Positions 53,701 to 61,298 of a stretch of 64,000 bases of DNA are shown here, piece by piece. The notes under the pieces are model-generated. The model worked only from the letters and a program-made list of their open reading frames with translations, was not told the DNA's origin and did not search any database. Source of the DNA: an uncultured Caldilineaceae bacterium (lineage in GTDB: Bacteria; Chloroflexota; Anaerolineae; Caldilineales; Caldilineaceae); contig OY282381.1 of assembly GCA_958295915.1 (NCBI GenBank), positions 4,956,001-5,020,000 on the forward strand, given 5' to 3'. Positions within the stretch are counted from its first letter, which is position 1; each line of letters starts with the position of its first letter. A program made the translations under genes and the position numbers.

Positions 53701-54307
53701 TTACCAGGCACAATGGGCCGGCTTGTGGCTGATTGACACGCATAACGGCTACGGGAATGTTCCACCGATCAATGTTGACGACTACAAAGCTGTCAAACGG
53801 CGCCTTGATAAGTTCTATCCTCAACTGGAAAAACGGCAGAACAAAGGCAAGACGCCGTACAATCTCCGCAATTGCGCCTACCACGAAGAATTCGCCAAAG
53901 AAAAACTGGTTTGGATGCATATGTCACCAAGGGGAAGATTCGCTTACTCTAATTCGGAAATCTATTGCAATTCAAAAGCGTTCATTCTGACGGGAACATC
54001 CCTGAAGTACCTTTGCACAATTTTGAACAGCGCTCTTGTCACTTGGCTGATAAAAAATACAGCGGTAACAACAGGAATGGGGCTGACTCAGTGGGACAAA
54101 TTCGTTGTAGAAATAATCCCCATCCCCAGAATCACCGCTGCAGAACAGCGCCCGTTCATCCGTCTGGTGGAGCGCATCCTGTCCGCCAAAGACGCCGACC
54201 CGGACGCGGACACCAGCGAGCAAGAAGCGGAGATAGACCGGCTGGTGTATACTCTCTACGGACTGACGGCGGAGGAAATCGCGGCGGTAGAGGGTCACCG
54301 GGCTTGA
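50786..54307 (+). CDS. Eco57I-type adenine-specific DNA methyltransferase, copy 2
   Basis: 1173 residues counted from ATG 50786. Similarity to copy 1 extends about 15 codons further upstream (NAIESVL versus NEIRSAL), to a CTG overlapping the hicB stop at 50738. The true start may therefore be non-ATG. Motif I DPAVGSGAFPMG is at about residue 521 and motif IV NPPYV at about 760. After that comes a recognition region unlike copy 1 (GKLYQDAGYKTFARTGDIYQLFYEKG, GRDVKRYQAQWAGLWLIDTHNG). The C terminus EEIAAVEGHRA is repeated as broken fragments downstream. The probable role is self-DNA protection with the PLD-helicase as the nuclease arm. Confidence 0.85.
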   Translation: MPAGDFAAAARRLLAALGYHSERTLELSGDVDDFSAQFPAENPDTATERVFRDNAQSARLLFQLTDSEIEEAAPASLFDAGVFDRGNVRSFLFIAIELRGATYPRGQYAAFTREINKRLGQPAVILFRSAADLLTLAFVHRRKHKRDPARVVLGSVSLIREIDPASPHRAHLDILAELALADRLRWMEGRGARHNFDGLLAAWLDALDTEELNRRFYRDLFAWFTRALSEATFPANEARTLPAEEHVIRLITRLLFVWFIREKGLIAADLFIEAQVEKLLQDYDRATGDSYYRAVLQNLFFATLNTDIERRRFARKMNADHRNFSLYRYREEIADPDALLALFAQTPFINGGLFDCLDSEEAPKQGGYRIDCFSDNANQRRDHSIPNRLFFGPDGLIPLFTRYKFTVEENTPAEQEVALDPELLGKVFENLLAAYNPETRASARKQTGSYYTPRPVVDYMVDEALVAALAEKCPPAAGDVDFWRERLRYLLDYEDAFNDAHELFAESEKESLARAIAELKILDPAVGSGAFPMGALHKLTLALRRLDPDNRRWEQLQKELAAQRATAAFDTQDQRERAAELQEISDTFERYRDSDFGRKLYLIQNSVYGVDIQTIATQIAKLRFFISLAIEQEPDRNAANFGIKPLPNLETRFVAANTLISLKGERMLTSEKAQDLEHKLVKNRERYFHAITRQRKLACRKKDKALREGLAAELQNIGMPADDAQRIARWDPYDQNASADWFDAKYMFGVGDGFDVVIGNPPYVQLRKDGGKLGKLYQDAGYKTFARTGDIYQLFYEKGCQLLTARHGFLSYITSNSWLKAQYGKSTRRYFSERHTPLRLLEMGKDIFENAIVDTNILMAREGKSNEAGKAVDMDRLSDTEFPPSEEIWGALRPQGERPWSALSAIERSIMDKMEAVGTPLKEWDVSYYRGIVTGLNDAFIIDEATRRALLAEDPKSTEILKPVLRGRDVKRYQAQWAGLWLIDTHNGYGNVPPINVDDYKAVKRRLDKFYPQLEKRQNKGKTPYNLRNCAYHEEFAKEKLVWMHMSPRGRFAYSNSEIYCNSKAFILTGTSLKYLCTILNSALVTWLIKNTAVTTGMGLTQWDKFVVEIIPIPRITAAEQRPFIRLVERILSAKDADPDADTSEQEAEIDRLVYTLYGLTAEEIAAVEGHRA

Positions 54308-54423
54308 CGGTAGGAGAGCGGGAGACGGTGTACGCGGGCGCGTGGACGCTGGTGGCGAACTGCACGCGGCGGGCGCGGAGTGAATTTGACACCCTACTGA
54401 TTTTATGGTTCAATTATTAGGCA

Positions 54424-54429
54424 TATAAT
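54424..54429 (+). promoter_or_regulatory. Likely -10 element for the DUF2188/TIR module
   Basis: A perfect TATAAT in a short AT-rich island (54400-54440) between GC-rich genes, 24 bases before the DUF2188 ATG. The -35 region is weak at 17-base spacing (TTTTAT); a TTGACA at 54386 is too far away. Confidence 0.4.
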
Positions 54430-54452
54430 TTAATGAATGAAAGGAGAGCTCC

Positions 54453-54695
54453 ATGCCTAAAAACGAACGATATGTAACAAAACATCCTAGAGGATGGGCG
54501 GTGCAAGCGCCCGGAGGAAAACGCGCCAGCAGTGTCCATAAAACCCAGAAGGAAGCCGAAAAGGTAGCGAAGCAAACCGTCAGCAATCTCGGCGGGGGCG
54601 AAGTACGAATACAAGGGCGTGACGGGAAATGGCGCGACTCCGACACGGTAGCGCCGGGAAAAGATCCCAACCCACCGCACGACAAGAGACACTAA
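54453..54695 (+). CDS. DUF2188 domain protein
   Basis: 80 residues matching DUF2188: RYVTKHPRGWAVQAPGGKRASSVHKTQKEAE, then GGGEVRIQGRDGKWRDSDTV and a PNPPHD tail. AAAGGAG lies before ATG 54453. The family is widespread and small, often with HTH or toxin-like neighbours; no activity is known. It precedes the TIR gene by 33 bases and is probably co-transcribed with it, so it may regulate or partner the TIR protein. Confidence 0.8.
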   Translation: MPKNERYVTKHPRGWAVQAPGGKRASSVHKTQKEAEKVAKQTVSNLGGGEVRIQGRDGKWRDSDTVAPGKDPNPPHDKRH

Positions 54696-54728
54696 TGCAC
54701 ACTGCTGATCAGGTAATTGGGAGGACAT

Positions 54729-55739
54729 ATGAAAGCGTTCATTTCATACTCGCATAAAGATGCATGGGCTTTAGATCGCCTTCATACTCACTTGGCGATG
54801 CTCCGGCATGAGGGCAAAATTAAGACATGGTATGATCGGAAAATCTTAGCCGGTGGAGATATCGACCAGGAGATTTCTAAGCAGCTTGAGACTTGTGATC
54901 TGTTCCTGCCTTTGATCAGTCAGTATTTCCTTGATTCGGACTATTGCTACGATCAGGAAATGACGCAGGCACTTAAGCGCCTCGATGCAGGAGAAGTTCA
55001 CGTCATCCCTATCATCATCGAGCCCTGCGACTGGAAAAACTCACCGCTGAATCGACTGAAGGCTCTTCCACGTGACGGCAAGCCTGTAACGGAATGGACA
55101 AACCAAAACGCAGCATTCACGGACATCGTTGCTGAACTGCGGCGCATCCTCACAGAAGGGGATACCAAGGGTGACACCGCAGTTGTAACTCCTAGCACTG
55201 GTCAGCTCCTCCGCCAGGTTGACAAGCTGAAAATAGGTAGTGATGACACCGCAGTTGTAACTCCTAGCACTGGTCAGACCCGTGAAGGACGCAAGTACCG
55301 TATCAAACGTTCTTTCAATCAGATTGAACGAAGCGATTTCCGCGAACAAGCGTTTGAAACGATCCGTACGTATTTTGAGGCCGCTATTGATGAAATCGAC
55401 AGCATCAAAGGCGTCCAGGGACGGTTTCGTGCTATTAGCAGCCAGAGCTTTAGCTGTACCGTCATCAATCAGAACATAGACCGGGGCACGGCTCACATTA
55501 CCGTGCATGCAGGGAACGACTTGGTGAACATTGGAAGCATCTACTACTCGTTTTCTGAGAATGCCCCCAGCAATACTGCGAACGGATGGTTCCGCATTGA
55601 ATCGGATGAGTATGATCTCTTTCTGCAAAACGCCATGGACATGCCTGGGTCGCGAAACGACGCAAGGCTTTCGGCGCAAGAGGCAGCTGAGCTCCTATGG
55701 ACGCAGTTTATTGAACAGGCCGGAATGTCGCTTGACTGA
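54729..55739 (+). CDS. TIR-domain defence protein with unknown C-terminal domain
   Basis: 336 residues from ATG 54729, with GGAGG upstream. Residues 1-135 form a TIR domain (KAFISYSHKDAWALDRLHTHLA, DRKILAGGDIDQEISKQLETCDLFLPLIS, SDYCYDQEMTQALKR; the glutamate in the last segment is at the NADase catalytic position). A linker carries an eleven-residue duplication, DTAVVTPSTGQ, at about residues 149 and 173, also exact at DNA level. The last 150 residues (FREQAFETIRTYFEAAIDEID, then INQNIDRGTAHITVHAG) form a domain I do not recognise. It probably acts as an NAD-depleting or signalling effector, sensing via the C-terminal domain. After the stop the same frame stays open for about 75 codons. Confidence 0.8.
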   Translation: MKAFISYSHKDAWALDRLHTHLAMLRHEGKIKTWYDRKILAGGDIDQEISKQLETCDLFLPLISQYFLDSDYCYDQEMTQALKRLDAGEVHVIPIIIEPCDWKNSPLNRLKALPRDGKPVTEWTNQNAAFTDIVAELRRILTEGDTKGDTAVVTPSTGQLLRQVDKLKIGSDDTAVVTPSTGQTREGRKYRIKRSFNQIERSDFREQAFETIRTYFEAAIDEIDSIKGVQGRFRAISSQSFSCTVINQNIDRGTAHITVHAGNDLVNIGSIYYSFSENAPSNTANGWFRIESDEYDLFLQNAMDMPGSRNDARLSAQEAAELLWTQFIEQAGMSLD

Positions 55740-55892
55740 ACTGGATGTGTCGGGACCAGGGATGCTGATTACTACCTCCGTAACCATCTGAAACAGGTGG
55801 AGGCGATAATCAACAAGCGACGATATCAGGAGTACTCCCGGCTTAAGGTGGTGTCACGCCAACATTACTCCGGTCACATTATTGGACAGCTA

Positions 55893-56187
55893 GGTGGTTT
55901 GACTACAAATTGTTGCTGGCAATTCTCAACTCTGAACTCATCAACTGGTACTTTCTCAATTTTTTGAGCGAAAGTTTGCACTTTCCCCCCAACAGCGCCA
56001 AAGAACTGCCCATCCCCAAAATCACCGCTACAAAGCAATGCCCCTTCATCCGCTTGGTGGAGCGCATCCTGTCCGCCAAAGACGCCGACCCGGACGCGGA
56101 CACCAGCGAGCAAGAAGCGGAGATAACCGGCTGGTGTATAATCTCTACGGACTGACGGCGGAGGAAATCGCGGCGGTAGAAGGATAG
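55893..56187 (+). pseudogene. Broken 3' tail of an Eco57I-type methyltransferase (remnant 1)
   Basis: Encodes LLLAILNSELINWYF and then PFIRLVERILSAKDADPDAD, matching the last 100 residues of methyltransferase copy 2. A one-base deletion in GAGATA-ACCGG (copy 2 has GAGATAGACCGG) shifts the frame, yet the distal bases still match through GAGGAAATCGCGGCGGTAGA. The recognition-proximal part differs from copy 2, so it came from a different methyltransferase allele. It separates the TIR gene from the FRG-TPR gene. Confidence 0.8.
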
Positions 56188-56211
56188 AAGAACTATTTTG
56201 GAGGAAAAGGC

Positions 56212-58026
56212 ATGAGCGGGCAAAACCAACCCGATACCCCAAATGGCCAGCAAAACGAAGTCTGGAAAATAATGCGCGAGATAGCGGAAAAATCGGCCGA
56301 AGGTGACTACATCTACCGCGGCGAACCTAAAAAACACAAGAAAGTGTCCTCAAGCCTCTATCGCCAATACAAGAAGGATATTGAGGCAGGGCATTTTAAT
56401 GTGAAAGTTGTACAAGACGAAATTCTGAATGAGGCTAAACAGTATACGCACGAAACCGACGAATCTGAAATCCTGGCGGAACTCCAACATTACGGCGGCA
56501 AAACCAACCTTATAGACTTTACGACCGACTACCTTATCGCGATCTTCTTCGCTTGCGATGGACTCCCTAAGAAATGCGGCAGGCTTATCTTGTGCAAAGA
56601 AGAAGAAAACCAAGTCTATCGGCCTCGGAAGCCGAGAAATCGCGTCATAGCCCAAAAAAGTATATTCGTTCAACCGCCCGCGGGCTTTATTGAACCTGAA
56701 AATATGATCACTATCCCAGCAAAACTTAAACAGCCCTTGTTAGACCACCTACGCAAATACCATGGCATATCCAGCGAAACCATCTACAACGATCTCCATG
56801 GATTTATCAAAAATCGTAATATCCATGAGAGTGCCTACACAAAGTTTTATAGAGGTTTTACCGTTCAGAATGCGGGCAAGGATGACCAAGCCATCAAATA
56901 CTACGACAAGGCCATCCAACTGAAGCCGGATTTTGTCGAAGCCTACAACAATCGAGGCAATGCCAAGGTTAGACTTGACGGGCACGAGGACGCGATAGAG
57001 GACTATGACAAGGCGATAGGCATCAATCCAGAATTTGCCGAAGTCTATACCAATCGAGGCAATGCCAAGGCTGAACTTGGCCGATACAAGGAAGCGATAG
57101 AGGACTATGCCAAGGCGATAGGCGTCAATCCAGAATATGCCGAAGCCTACTACAATCGCGGCAATGCCAAGGCTGAACTTTGCCGGCGCGAGGAAGCGAT
57201 TGCGGACTATGACAAGGCGATAGGCATCAATCCAGAATATGCCGAAGCCTATACCAATCGCGGCGTTGCCAAGGCTGAACTTTGCCGGCGCGAGGAAGCG
57301 ATTGCGGACTATGATGCGGCAATACGCCTCAATCCGGAAGATGACAAAGCCTACCTCAATCGAGGCAATGCCAAGGATAGACTTTGCCGGCGCGAGGAAG
57401 CGATTGCGGACTATGACAAGGCGATAGGCATCAATCCAGAATATGCCGATGCCTACTACAATCGCGGCTTGTCCAAGGCTAAACTTTGTCTATATGAGGA
57501 AGCGATTGCGGACTATGATGCGGCGATAGGCATTAATCCGGAAGATGCCGATGCCTACCTCAATCGAGGCAATGCCAAGGCTGAATTTGGCCTGCACGAG
57601 GACGCGATTGCGGACTATGACAAGGCGATAGACATCAATCCAAAATATGCCGAAGCCTATAACAATCGAGGCGCTGCCAAGGCTAAACTTGGCCGGCGCA
57701 AGGAAGCGATTGCGGACTGGGATGAGGCGATAGACATCAAGCCAGAATATGCCGAAGCCTATAATAATCGCGGCTTGTCCAAGGCTGAACTTGGTCTATA
57801 TGAAGAAGCGATTGCGGACTATGATGCGGCGATAGGCATCAATCCACAATTTGCTTTAGCCTACTACAAGCGAGGATTAGCCAAAAACTTTCTGTGGCAA
57901 CACCCAGCGGGCATTGAAGATCTCAACCGAGCGCTAACTCTGGCGCAAGAGCAGGAGATCAGAGAACTCTTGCCGTTGATAGAACAAGCGCTGGATGATC
58001 TGAATCAGGATGACACCAACCCATAA
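56212..58026 (+). CDS. FRG-domain/TPR-repeat protein (defence candidate)
   Basis: 604 residues. The N-terminal FRG domain is seen as YIYRGEPKKH (about residue 33) and LQHYGGKTNLIDFTTD (about 91-107), the two hallmark blocks. Residues from about 220 to 565 are ten TPR units, closely similar to each other (EAIADYDKAIGINPEYAEAYYNRG) with 102-base DNA periodicity. GGAGG lies nine bases before the ATG. FRG proteins occur often in phage-defence islands and the domain is thought to be an effector; TPRs would mediate sensing or assembly. The tandem DNA repeats can expand or contract. It is bounded on both sides by methyltransferase tail fragments. Confidence 0.85.
   Translation: MSGQNQPDTPNGQQNEVWKIMREIAEKSAEGDYIYRGEPKKHKKVSSSLYRQYKKDIEAGHFNVKVVQDEILNEAKQYTHETDESEILAELQHYGGKTNLIDFTTDYLIAIFFACDGLPKKCGRLILCKEEENQVYRPRKPRNRVIAQKSIFVQPPAGFIEPENMITIPAKLKQPLLDHLRKYHGISSETIYNDLHGFIKNRNIHESAYTKFYRGFTVQNAGKDDQAIKYYDKAIQLKPDFVEAYNNRGNAKVRLDGHEDAIEDYDKAIGINPEFAEVYTNRGNAKAELGRYKEAIEDYAKAIGVNPEYAEAYYNRGNAKAELCRREEAIADYDKAIGINPEYAEAYTNRGVAKAELCRREEAIADYDAAIRLNPEDDKAYLNRGNAKDRLCRREEAIADYDKAIGINPEYADAYYNRGLSKAKLCLYEEAIADYDAAIGINPEDADAYLNRGNAKAEFGLHEDAIADYDKAIDINPKYAEAYNNRGAAKAKLGRRKEAIADWDEAIDIKPEYAEAYNNRGLSKAELGLYEEAIADYDAAIGINPQFALAYYKRGLAKNFLWQHPAGIEDLNRALTLAQEQEIRELLPLIEQALDDLNQDDTNP
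56930..57850. repeat. 102-base tandem coding repeats in the FRG-TPR gene
   Basis: Nine to ten units with strong conservation of synonymous bases (for example GAGGAAGCGATTGCGGACTA recurring every 102 bases), indicating recent expansion. Confidence 0.7.
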
Positions 58027-58059
58027 CAGATAGCGTTCGCCCTGATGATTATTCAAATA

Positions 58060-58131
58060 CCCTAAGCGGAGACAGACCGGCTGGTGTATGCGCCCTACGG
58101 GCTGACGGCGGATGAGATCGCGGCGGTGAGA
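58060..58131 (+). pseudogene. Second methyltransferase tail remnant
   Basis: GCGGAGACAGACCGGCTGGTGTA and then CGGGCTGACGGCGGATGAGATCGCGGCGGTG correspond to the end of methyltransferase copy 2 (AEIDRLVY..YGLTAEEIAAV). Only about 70 bases remain, with substitutions. It lies between the FRG-TPR and the AAA ATPase genes. Confidence 0.7.
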
Positions 58132-58162
58132 CTGTCTGAAACAGGATTATCCGGATGAAAGG

Positions 58163-59680
58163 ATGGGCAGGATGATGAGCCAGCAGGGTTCGCTTTTTAG
58201 CGATAGCGAACTTTCGCCGCGATCGACCGCTGACTTGCGTCGTCTGAACCCATGGTGGGAGGGCGATCCCATGCCTCCGCAACCGAGCACGCGCCGCCAC
58301 CTGGTGGAGCAGATACGCCGGCGTCTGGACGCAGAGATCACCCCGATCGTCGCCGTGCGCGGCCCTCGCCAGGTGGGAAAGACGACCGCGCAATTCCAGA
58401 TCATTGCCGATTTGCTGGCAGAAGGCGTGCCTTCCACAAGCATCCTCCGGGTCCAGTTCGATGAACTGGACTCGCTGAAGAAGATAAAAGAGCCGATTCT
58501 TGCCATTTCCGACTGGTTTGAACGGAAGATAACAAAGGACCGTTTCAACGCGCTGGCGCGAGACGGCCAGAAGGCCTATCTCTTTTTTGATGAGGTGCAG
58601 AATCTTGACGGCTGGGACGCGCAGCTCAAGTCTCTTGTGGACAACGCCTCGGTCAAGGTTGTGGTCACGGGAAGTTCAGCGCTGCGGATCGAAATGGGCC
58701 GCGACAGCCTGGCCGGACGCATCAACACGGTCGAGGCGGGCGTGCTTTCGCTGACCGAAATCGGAGCGTTCCGCGAGCTGGAGACACTGCAACCATTCCT
58801 GCGGGACAACGGCCTGCGCTGCCTGATCGACAAGAATTTCTGGCGGGAACTGCGCGCATACGGGCAAGAGAACACAGAGTTTCGGAAAGAAGCCTTCCGA
58901 CATTTCTCAGAGCGGGGAGGGTATCCGATCGTCCATAAGCAAAGAGATGTCGAATGGGCTGTGCTTGCGGACCATCTGAATGAAACCGTGATCAAGCGCG
59001 TTATCCAACACGACCTCCGGGGCGGCGGCCGCGGGCGCAAGCGCGATGCCCAGCTACTTGAAGAGCTTTTCCGCCTGGCCTGCCGCTATGCCGGACAGAC
59101 GCCCACGGTTTCGACACTTGCGGATGAGGCCCGCCAATCTCTCGGCGCAAATATCAGCAGCCAGCGAGTGACTCAGTACCTGAAACTTCTTGGCGAGACG
59201 CTTCTGCTTCGCTTGATCCCTCCGCTTGAGATACGGCTTAAAAGAAGGCGAGGGAGCGACAAACTTTGTCTGGTCGATCACGGCTTGCGCGCCGGCTGGC
59301 TTCAGGAGCGGATTCCATTAACGCCTGAAGCCCTGGCGGAGCGACCCGAGCTCACCACGCTGGCCGGCCATCTCGCCGAAAGTATTTTCGGCTCGGTCGC
59401 CTCGACAATGCACGCTTTGGACATCGCCCACTTTCCTGAACGCGGAACGGATCGTGAAGTGGATTTCGTCTTGACTGTCGGCGCTCAGCGCGTGCCAGTA
59501 GAAATCAAATATCAACGCAGGATAGATCCCTTGCGCGATACGCTGGGCATTCGGTCATTCGTCGAGAAATCGGTCAACAACGCCTCGTTTGGCTTGCTGA
59601 TCACGCAGGACAATTCCGCGACAGTCGATGACCCCCGAATCGTGAGCCTGCCTCTTTCAACCTTTATGCTTCTCAGATGA
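58163..59680 (+). CDS. AAA-family ATPase with DUF4143 domain
   Basis: 505 residues. Walker A VRGPRQVGKTT (about residue 66), Walker B YLFFDEVQN (about 140), and sensor-type VVVTGSSALRIEMGRDSLAGR identify the AAA_14-like ATPase fused to DUF4143. Near the C terminus REVDFVLTVGAQRVPVEIKYQRR has the D-(E/Q)xK shape of PD-(D/E)XK nuclease-like domains typical of DUF4143 proteins. The role is unknown; the family is common near toxin-antitoxin and defence genes. The start region (ATGGGCAGGATGATGAGC) is derived from a repeat-B-like sequence; ATG 58163, 58172 and 58175 are all possible. Confidence 0.8.
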   Translation: MGRMMSQQGSLFSDSELSPRSTADLRRLNPWWEGDPMPPQPSTRRHLVEQIRRRLDAEITPIVAVRGPRQVGKTTAQFQIIADLLAEGVPSTSILRVQFDELDSLKKIKEPILAISDWFERKITKDRFNALARDGQKAYLFFDEVQNLDGWDAQLKSLVDNASVKVVVTGSSALRIEMGRDSLAGRINTVEAGVLSLTEIGAFRELETLQPFLRDNGLRCLIDKNFWRELRAYGQENTEFRKEAFRHFSERGGYPIVHKQRDVEWAVLADHLNETVIKRVIQHDLRGGGRGRKRDAQLLEELFRLACRYAGQTPTVSTLADEARQSLGANISSQRVTQYLKLLGETLLLRLIPPLEIRLKRRRGSDKLCLVDHGLRAGWLQERIPLTPEALAERPELTTLAGHLAESIFGSVASTMHALDIAHFPERGTDREVDFVLTVGAQRVPVEIKYQRRIDPLRDTLGIRSFVEKSVNNASFGLLITQDNSATVDDPRIVSLPLSTFMLLR

Positions 59681-59747
59681 TGAAGGAGTCGATCGGGGAT
59701 CCCTGCCGCGCGCGCTAGCGAAAGGGCTGCCTGGGAAAAGATCGAGT

Positions 59748-61049
59748 CTACCCTGGGCGCGCTTCAGACTTGCCAGCGCATCCTTGCCTCGCCTCGCTCA
59801 AGTCAGGCATGGCCGCTGGAGCGTGAAGTCGCCGGGTCTGCGCGCGGAATTCCATTCCCTTCTCAGCCAGCGCGGCCAATTCGTCGTTGTCGCCCTGAAA
59901 CCACTCCTTTAGTTGGCGGCGCGCAATATTGACGTGTTCAACTTCATCAGCCCAATCAAAATCCTGCAATGTGCTCATGAGCGGGTGACGCGCCACATCA
60001 CGACAGAATTCATATTCAGCGCGCTTGCCAGGCGGATACTTCATTAAGGCAGCCTCAACTCCAATCCCTAACATGGCATAGAGTTCCAGCGGCGTCATTT
60101 TGAAAAGATATTCGATTTCGAAGTCTCGCAGGGGCATCACCGCGCGATCCCCATAGATATATTCAGCAGCGGCTTCACCGAACAAGGAATGGCGCATCTC
60201 ATCCCACATATGGCGCGAAATAGCCACATAGAAGCTCCAGGGTTGCCGCTTGACCTCCCATAATACAATGGCTAACGCCTCCGCGATCGTAATCTCACCC
60301 AGACGCGTGGCGATCATCTGAACGAGCCGCTCTTGAACGCGTTGATTATCAACGTGTTCAATATCCCAGACGCGTGGGAAGGCGCTATCACGCTCAGGTT
60401 TTCTGGCAACCCGAAAAGGCTCATGGCTGCGTCTAGGTTGAAGGGTCCTGACCTTCGTTTCAACTTCGCCCACGATCCCCCCGGCAGCTTGCAGCATCTC
60501 CTGGAGCGTGTCGGCCCAACTTTGTGCCTGCGCAACTTTTTCAGGCGTGTTCACCACATCCTGATAGGCCGCTTCCAGCAGACGCAATCCTTCTTCCTCC
60601 TCAGCGATGATATGTCGTATCAGCCGCACTGATTCATAGTCCGCCAAGCCATTGGTCTGACTTTCATAGTTGTGGTAGGCGTTCAGCAGAGCCGGTTTGA
60701 ACACGGTGCGGAGCGCGGCCACAATCTCGACGCTACCGTCCGAATACATAGCCTCGTCCAAGACAACCTTGAGCCGCTCGTCCGGCGCTTTATGGCTCCT
60801 GTCTTTGGAAACGCGTAGTTCGATGAGCCGAGTCTTGAGCTTGTCCGAGTGTAGTCCATCCTCGTATTGCAGCCGCGACAATAGCGTTTTCAGATCGCGT
60901 TGTGGCGTTGTGACGATATGCGTAGCCTGCAGAAACATGAGCCTTTCTTCGACATAGGCCAGCCGCTGGATCTGATGAGCGCATGTTTCCACACTGAGGC
61001 CAGGTTCTTTGGCCCGAGAGAGTCCTGCATACTGATAGATAGGGTTCAT
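59748..61049 (-). CDS. Ferritin-like superfamily protein
   Basis: 433 residues from ATG 61049. It is helical with ferritin-like signatures: an internal EEEEGLRLLEAAYQDV helix and the DEMRHSLFGEAAAEYIYGD segment (E..H pattern). A C-terminal DEVEHVNIARRQLKEW completes a candidate di-iron ligand set. The protein is longer than classic ferritins and its family is not one I can name. The frame remains open far upstream (to 62156), but the upstream part overlaps the ribokinase gene in antisense and is not coding. It is divergently transcribed from the ribokinase operon, sharing the 61050-61298 intergenic region. Confidence 0.6.
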   Translation of the reverse strand: MNPIYQYAGLSRAKEPGLSVETCAHQIQRLAYVEERLMFLQATHIVTTPQRDLKTLLSRLQYEDGLHSDKLKTRLIELRVSKDRSHKAPDERLKVVLDEAMYSDGSVEIVAALRTVFKPALLNAYHNYESQTNGLADYESVRLIRHIIAEEEEGLRLLEAAYQDVVNTPEKVAQAQSWADTLQEMLQAAGGIVGEVETKVRTLQPRRSHEPFRVARKPERDSAFPRVWDIEHVDNQRVQERLVQMIATRLGEITIAEALAIVLWEVKRQPWSFYVAISRHMWDEMRHSLFGEAAAEYIYGDRAVMPLRDFEIEYLFKMTPLELYAMLGIGVEAALMKYPPGKRAEYEFCRDVARHPLMSTLQDFDWADEVEHVNIARRQLKEWFQGDNDELAALAEKGMEFRAQTRRLHAPAAMPDLSEARQGCAGKSEARPG

Positions 61050-61176
61050 CTGTTTGCCTCTGGTTGTAGAGAAAGACAGGTTGCTGAGAAGTGAGGCGGC
61101 AGTGATGTAATTCAGTATACGAGATCCCCAAAGAATCTTCAAGAATAGCCGGTTTAACGGGGTGTAACGGGCGCTG

Positions 61177-61205
61177 TTGACAGTATTTCGATAAGATGAT
61201 ACCCT
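61177..61205 (+). promoter_or_regulatory. Candidate sigma-70-type promoter for the kinase/binding-protein operon
   Basis: TTGACA at 61177-61182, 17 bases, then TACCCT at 61200-61205, about 95 bases before the kinase ATG. The -35 is a perfect match, the -10 weak. Confidence 0.4.
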
Positions 61206-61298
61206 TTGAAAGTCCCTGATCGACAGAAAAACTCGCGGGAACTGGGTAACTCTGACCTTCACTTGGTTTCGTCTGACGACCGCTGAAATAGATAGCCT

